From Gordonia malaquae NBRC 108250 (lineage in GTDB: Bacteria > Actinomycetota > Actinomycetes > Mycobacteriales > Mycobacteriaceae), in NCBI RefSeq assembly GCF_000344135.1, contig NZ_BAOP01000010.1, forward strand, positions 1-64,000: DNA of 64,000 nucleotides. Reading direction: 5' to 3'. The number at the start of each line of letters is the position of its first letter. Position 1 is the stretch's first letter. The position numbers were made by a program, and so were the translations under genes. Below, one piece after another: positions 60,923-64,000 of the stretch. The notes under the pieces were generated by a model. The model did not search any database. It was given only the letters and a program-made list of their open reading frames with translations, and was not told where the DNA came from.

Positions 60923-61837
60923 ATGATCGTCGATCTGCCGGACACCGACACCACCGAGATCAGCAAGAAGCTGGTGCGTATGCGCAGCAGCGGCGGGGCC
61001 GTCACGCTGGGCCGTGTCCTCACCCTGATCATCGACGTCGACGCGACCGACGACACCGAAGCCGCCGTGTCCGCATCGAACGCCGCCAGCCGTGAGCACC
61101 CGTGTCGCGTGATCGTCGTGTGCCGTGCCGATCGGGATGTCGCCGCCCGACTCGACGCTCAGATCCGCGTCGGCGGCGACGCAGGCGCGTCAGAGGTGGT
61201 CCTGCTGACGTTGTCGGGTCCACTCGCCGAGCATCCCCACGCCGTGGTTACGCCGTTCCTGCTGCCGGACACCCCCGTTGTCACGTGGTGGCCGGGCCGC
61301 GCTCCGGAGGACCCGTCGAAGGACCGCCTCGGTCGCCTCGCCTCGCGACGCATCACCGACGCCCGCCAGTCGTCGGACCCGAACGCATTCCTCCTCGCCA
61401 GACGCGCCGGCTATCACCCAGGCGACACTGACCTGTCGTGGTCGGCGATCACGCCGTGGCGCGCGATGCTGGTCTCCGCACTCGACCGCCCGCCACACAC
61501 CCGTGTGCTGTCCGCCGAGGTCAGCGGACCGTTCGACATGCCGGGCCTGGACATCTTCGCGGGTTGGCTCGCCCACGCGCTCAAGACCAGGGTCGTGCGC
61601 AAACCCGGCCGCCTCGGCGTCCGGCTTCTGCGCGAGAACGGCGAACTGGAGGTGTCTGTCAACGAATCCGGCGGCGGGGTGCTGCGCAGCACCGGCCACC
61701 CCGACGGCCGAGCGGCGTTCTCGCGCCGCACCACTGCCGAGTGTCTCGCGGAAGAGCTCCGCAGCCTCGACGCAGACGAAGTGTACGAGGCGGCCCTCCA
61801 CGGTCTGCCCGCAGTCGAATACGAGGAGACGCTGTGA
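60923..61837 (+). CDS. opcA: Glucose-6-phosphate dehydrogenase assembly protein OpcA
   Basis: A 304-aa protein found only in actinobacteria and cyanobacteria, needed for assembly or redox activation of Zwf. Recognisable segments are MIVDLPDTDTTEISKKLV at the N-terminus, REHPCRVIVVCR, and TPVVTWWPGRAPEDP (around residue 115). It follows zwf by 25 bases and overlaps pgl by four bases (GTGA). Confidence 0.95.
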   Translation: MIVDLPDTDTTEISKKLVRMRSSGGAVTLGRVLTLIIDVDATDDTEAAVSASNAASREHPCRVIVVCRADRDVAARLDAQIRVGGDAGASEVVLLTLSGPLAEHPHAVVTPFLLPDTPVVTWWPGRAPEDPSKDRLGRLASRRITDARQSSDPNAFLLARRAGYHPGDTDLSWSAITPWRAMLVSALDRPPHTRVLSAEVSGPFDMPGLDIFAGWLAHALKTRVVRKPGRLGVRLLRENGELEVSVNESGGGVLRSTGHPDGRAAFSRRTTAECLAEELRSLDADEVYEAALHGLPAVEYEETL

Positions 61838-62553
61838 TCGCACCCGAGACTCTGGTCTTCGAATCGTCCGCCGAACTGATCGAGACGGCGCGCGCTCGTT
61901 TTGTCGATCTCGTGGTCCGTGCGCAGGAGGCCCGCGGCGTGGCCTCGGTCGCGCTGACCGGCGGGAGCAATGGCATCGGACTGCTCAAGGCACTCGCTGC
62001 GGACTCCGGCGACATCTGCTGGTCGCGCGTGGAGATCTACTGGGGCGATGACCGGTTCGTGCCGGCGACCCATCCGGAGCGCAACTCCGGGCAGGCATTC
62101 GACGCGCTCCTCAATCACGTGGCCGTCGATCCGTCTCGCGTGCACGTGATGGCGCCGTCCGACGGAGAGTTCGGCGACGACATCGCCGCGGCCGCACGTG
62201 ACTACGCTCGCCTGATCGGGAACGACACCGTCTTCGACGTTCACCTTCTCGGCATGGGCGGCGAAGGACACGTCAACTCGCTGTTCCCGCACACGGCTGC
62301 GACCGCGGAGAACGTCCTCCCCGTGGTGGCTGTCACCGACTCGCCGAAGCCTCCGCCTGCCCGGTTGACGTTGACGTTCCCGGTGATCAACGCCTCCCGC
62401 GAGGTGTGGTTCCTGGTGTCGGGAGCGGAGAAGGCCGAGGCCGTCGCCGCCGCACACGACGGCGAGTCGCGCGACGACTGGCCGTGTGCAGGAGCCCGCG
62501 GCACCGAGGGCACCGTCTGGTTCCTGGACCACGCCGCCGCATCCGGCCTCTGA
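61834..62553 (+). CDS. pgl: 6-phosphogluconolactonase
   Basis: A 239-aa lactonase of the DevB/SOL family, hydrolysing 6-phosphogluconolactone. Motifs: ALTGGSNGIGL, WGDDRFVPATHPERNS, and LLGMGGEGHVNSLFPH. The GTG at 61834 with GAGGAG upstream overlaps the opcA stop. It is the last gene of the operon and is followed by a palindromic stem. Confidence 0.95.
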   Translation: MIAPETLVFESSAELIETARARFVDLVVRAQEARGVASVALTGGSNGIGLLKALAADSGDICWSRVEIYWGDDRFVPATHPERNSGQAFDALLNHVAVDPSRVHVMAPSDGEFGDDIAAAARDYARLIGNDTVFDVHLLGMGGEGHVNSLFPHTAATAENVLPVVAVTDSPKPPPARLTLTFPVINASREVWFLVSGAEKAEAVAAAHDGESRDDWPCAGARGTEGTVWFLDHAAASGL

Positions 62554-62559
62554 TCCGCT

Positions 62560-62604
62560 TGTGCCGTTGATCGTGACCATATAGTGGTCACGATCAACGG
62601 CACA
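62560..62604. terminator. Perfect 20-bp palindrome with core GATCGTGACCA, copy 2
   Basis: Arms 62560-62579 and 62585-62604 are exact reverse complements around a 5-base loop (TATAG). The core GATCGTGACCA / TGGTCACGATC and loop length equal those at 14235-14277. It lies between the convergent pgl and ppc genes and has no T-tract. Confidence 0.7.
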
Positions 62605-62631
62605 GTGCGCTGCGGGCGATTCGGAACAGTC

Positions 62632-64000
62632 CTACCCGCTGTTGCGGAGAGCTGTCGCCAGTCCGTTCATCGTCAACTGGATGGCGCGCCGGATCTGTGG
62701 TGAGTCGTCGCCTGCGCGGAATCGTTGAAGCAGTTCCACTTGGAGCAGATTGAGCGGTTCGAGGTACGGGAATCTGTTCACGACCGAACGCTTCAGCGCA
62801 TCGTTGTCGGCGAGGAGATCGTCGGTGCCGGTGATCGCCGCGCACATCGCGATGGTGCGTTCGTGCTCGTCGACGATCATGGTGAAGACCCGCTCCCGGA
62901 GTTCGACGTCGGGCACCAGCTGCGCGTAGCGGTGCGCCAGCCCCATGTCGCTCTTCGCGAGGACCTGCGCCATGTTCGACATGACCGACCGGAAGAACGG
63001 CCAGCGACGGTAGTAGTCGGAGAGAACGGCGAGGCGATCGGGGTCGTCACCGATCCACTCGGCGAACGCGGTTCCCGTTCCGTACCAGCCCGGCAGCATC
63101 ACCCGGCACTGAGTCCACGACAGCACCCACGGAATCGCACGCAGGTCGGAGATCGCGGTGGTCTGCTTCCGCGACGTCGGGCGGCTTCCGATGTTCAGGG
63201 CGCCGATCTCCGACAACGGTGTCGATGCGGTGAAGTACTCGACGAACCCCGGCGTGTCGTGCACCAGTCGCGAGTAGGCGGCACGTGCGGACACGGCGAG
63301 CTCGTCGAACACTCGGTACGCCTCCGCGGACTCGTCACCGAGGCCCTCGACGTCGAGCAAGGACGATTCGAGTGTCGCGGCGACCAACGACTCCAGGTTT
63401 CGCCGAGCCCGGACCGGCTCGGCGTACTTCGCGGCGATGATCTCGCCCTGCTCGGTGAGCCGCAGCGAGCCCTGCACCGCACCCGGTGGCTGCGCGAGGA
63501 TCGCGTCGTAGCTCGGGCCGCCGCCGCGACCGACCGTTCCGCCGCGTCCGTGGAAGAGCCGGAGGCGGATGCCTGCGGCGCGTGCCGCGTCCACCAGGTC
63601 GAGTTCGCCGCGATACAGGGCCCAGTTGGCGGCGAGGTAGCCGCCGTCCTTGTTGGAGTCGGAGTAGCCGAGCATCACCTCGTGGACGTCGCCCTGGGAC
63701 CGGATCAGTTCGCGGTAGAACGGCACACCCAGTGCGGCAGTGAGGATGCCCGCGCCGGCCTGGAGGTCTTCGATGGTCTCGAACAGCGGGACCACTCGCA
63801 CGCTGCACGCCGGTGAGCCGTCGCCCGCATCGAAGAGACCGGCTTCCTTGAGGAGGATCATCGCCTCCAACATGTCCGAGACGGACTGGCACATGCTGAT
63901 GATGTACACCGGCACGGCCTTCGCTCCGAAGCGCTCGACCGCGGCCGCGGCCGCGTGCACCACCCCCAGTTCCTTCACCGCGAGTTCGCTGAGCCGGGCG
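62632..64000 (-). CDS. ppc: Phosphoenolpyruvate carboxylase, C-terminal part (5' end outside window)
   Basis: The frame is open from the right edge to a TAG at 62632-62634 and gives about the last 455 residues of a protein that is usually about 900-950 aa. It makes oxaloacetate from PEP and bicarbonate. Family motifs are [43 protein letters not shown], the Arg-rich RPTSRK loop, and [12 protein letters not shown]. The start lies beyond base 64000; the codons just before 63978 already belong to the protein ([16 protein letters not shown]). Convergent with the pentose phosphate operon. Confidence 0.96.
   Translation of the reverse strand, partial: ARLSELAVKELGVVHAAAAAVERFGAKAVPVYIISMCQSVSDMLEAMILLKEAGLFDAGDGSPACSVRVVPLFETIEDLQAGAGILTAALGVPFYRELIRSQGDVHEVMLGYSDSNKDGGYLAANWALYRGELDLVDAARAAGIRLRLFHGRGGTVGRGGGPSYDAILAQPPGAVQGSLRLTEQGEIIAAKYAEPVRARRNLESLVAATLESSLLDVEGLGDESAEAYRVFDELAVSARAAYSRLVHDTPGFVEYFTASTPLSEIGALNIGSRPTSRKQTTAISDLRAIPWVLSWTQCRVMLPGWYGTGTAFAEWIGDDPDRLAVLSDYYRRWPFFRSVMSNMAQVLAKSDMGLAHRYAQLVPDVELRERVFTMIVDEHERTIAMCAAITGTDDLLADNDALKRSVVNRFPYLEPLNLLQVELLQRFRAGDDSPQIRRAIQLTMNGLATALRNSG

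Overview
The window is high-GC actinobacterial DNA from a mycolic-acid-producing member of the Mycobacteriales. A Gordonia-like genus fits best, but the genus is inferred from gene content and not proven. Evidence for the order: a fabG(mabA)-inhA-ferrochelatase cluster, a ripA/moxR/DUF58/VWA cluster beside aconitase and its TetR repressor, the suf operon with mptB, and ctaA/ctaB next to a tkt-tal-zwf-opcA-pgl operon. This gene order follows M. tuberculosis H37Rv from about Rv1445c to Rv1486c, with accessory genes inserted. I see no insertion sequences, CRISPR arrays, rRNA or tRNA genes.

Layout. 0-5 kb: a small unknown gene, a DUF3097 protein, a divergent unknown gene, then ferrochelatase, enoyl-ACP reductase and beta-ketoacyl-ACP reductase on the minus strand. 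5-10.6 kb: VWA, DUF58, MoxR, an NlpC/P60 hydrolase and a DUF6676 membrane protein, all minus. 10.8-14.9 kb: aconitase with an AcnR-type operator, its TetR regulator, and a membrane protein. 15-27 kb is accessory: a Ser/Thr kinase fused to a STAND ATPase, overlapping a BTAD/OmpR-type regulator built on the same STAND chassis; then an acyl-CoA synthetase, a flavin monooxygenase and an alpha/beta hydrolase; then a lipoprotein sortase between two secreted SpaA/Cna-B-like proteins that share a C-terminal motif. 27-39 kb: an ABC-F protein, a FUSC-type membrane protein, an SDR coupled to a lycopene-cyclase-like flavoprotein, two tandem DUF7373-like lipoproteins, thioredoxin, a frameshifted flavoprotein, a TrxR-like oxidoreductase divergent from an XRE-cupin regulator, and a secreted histidine phosphatase.

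39-50 kb: the complete suf operon (sufR-B-D-C-S-U and a DUF59 protein) ending in a clear intrinsic terminator, divergent from mptB, an ABC exporter and heme A synthase. 50-56 kb: a small unknown gene, quinone oxidoreductase, an unknown membrane protein, two tandem paralogous membrane proteins and heme O synthase. 56-64 kb: transketolase, transaldolase, glucose-6-phosphate dehydrogenase, OpcA and 6-phosphogluconolactonase, convergent with PEP carboxylase, which runs off the right edge.

Two sequence-level signals recur. Many genes have a TANNNT -10 hexamer 6-8 bases upstream of an ATG/GTG, which suggests leaderless transcripts; I used this to choose several starts. Convergent gene junctions carry long perfect or near-perfect palindromes without T-tracts, two of which share the same core and loop size although they lie 48 kb apart.
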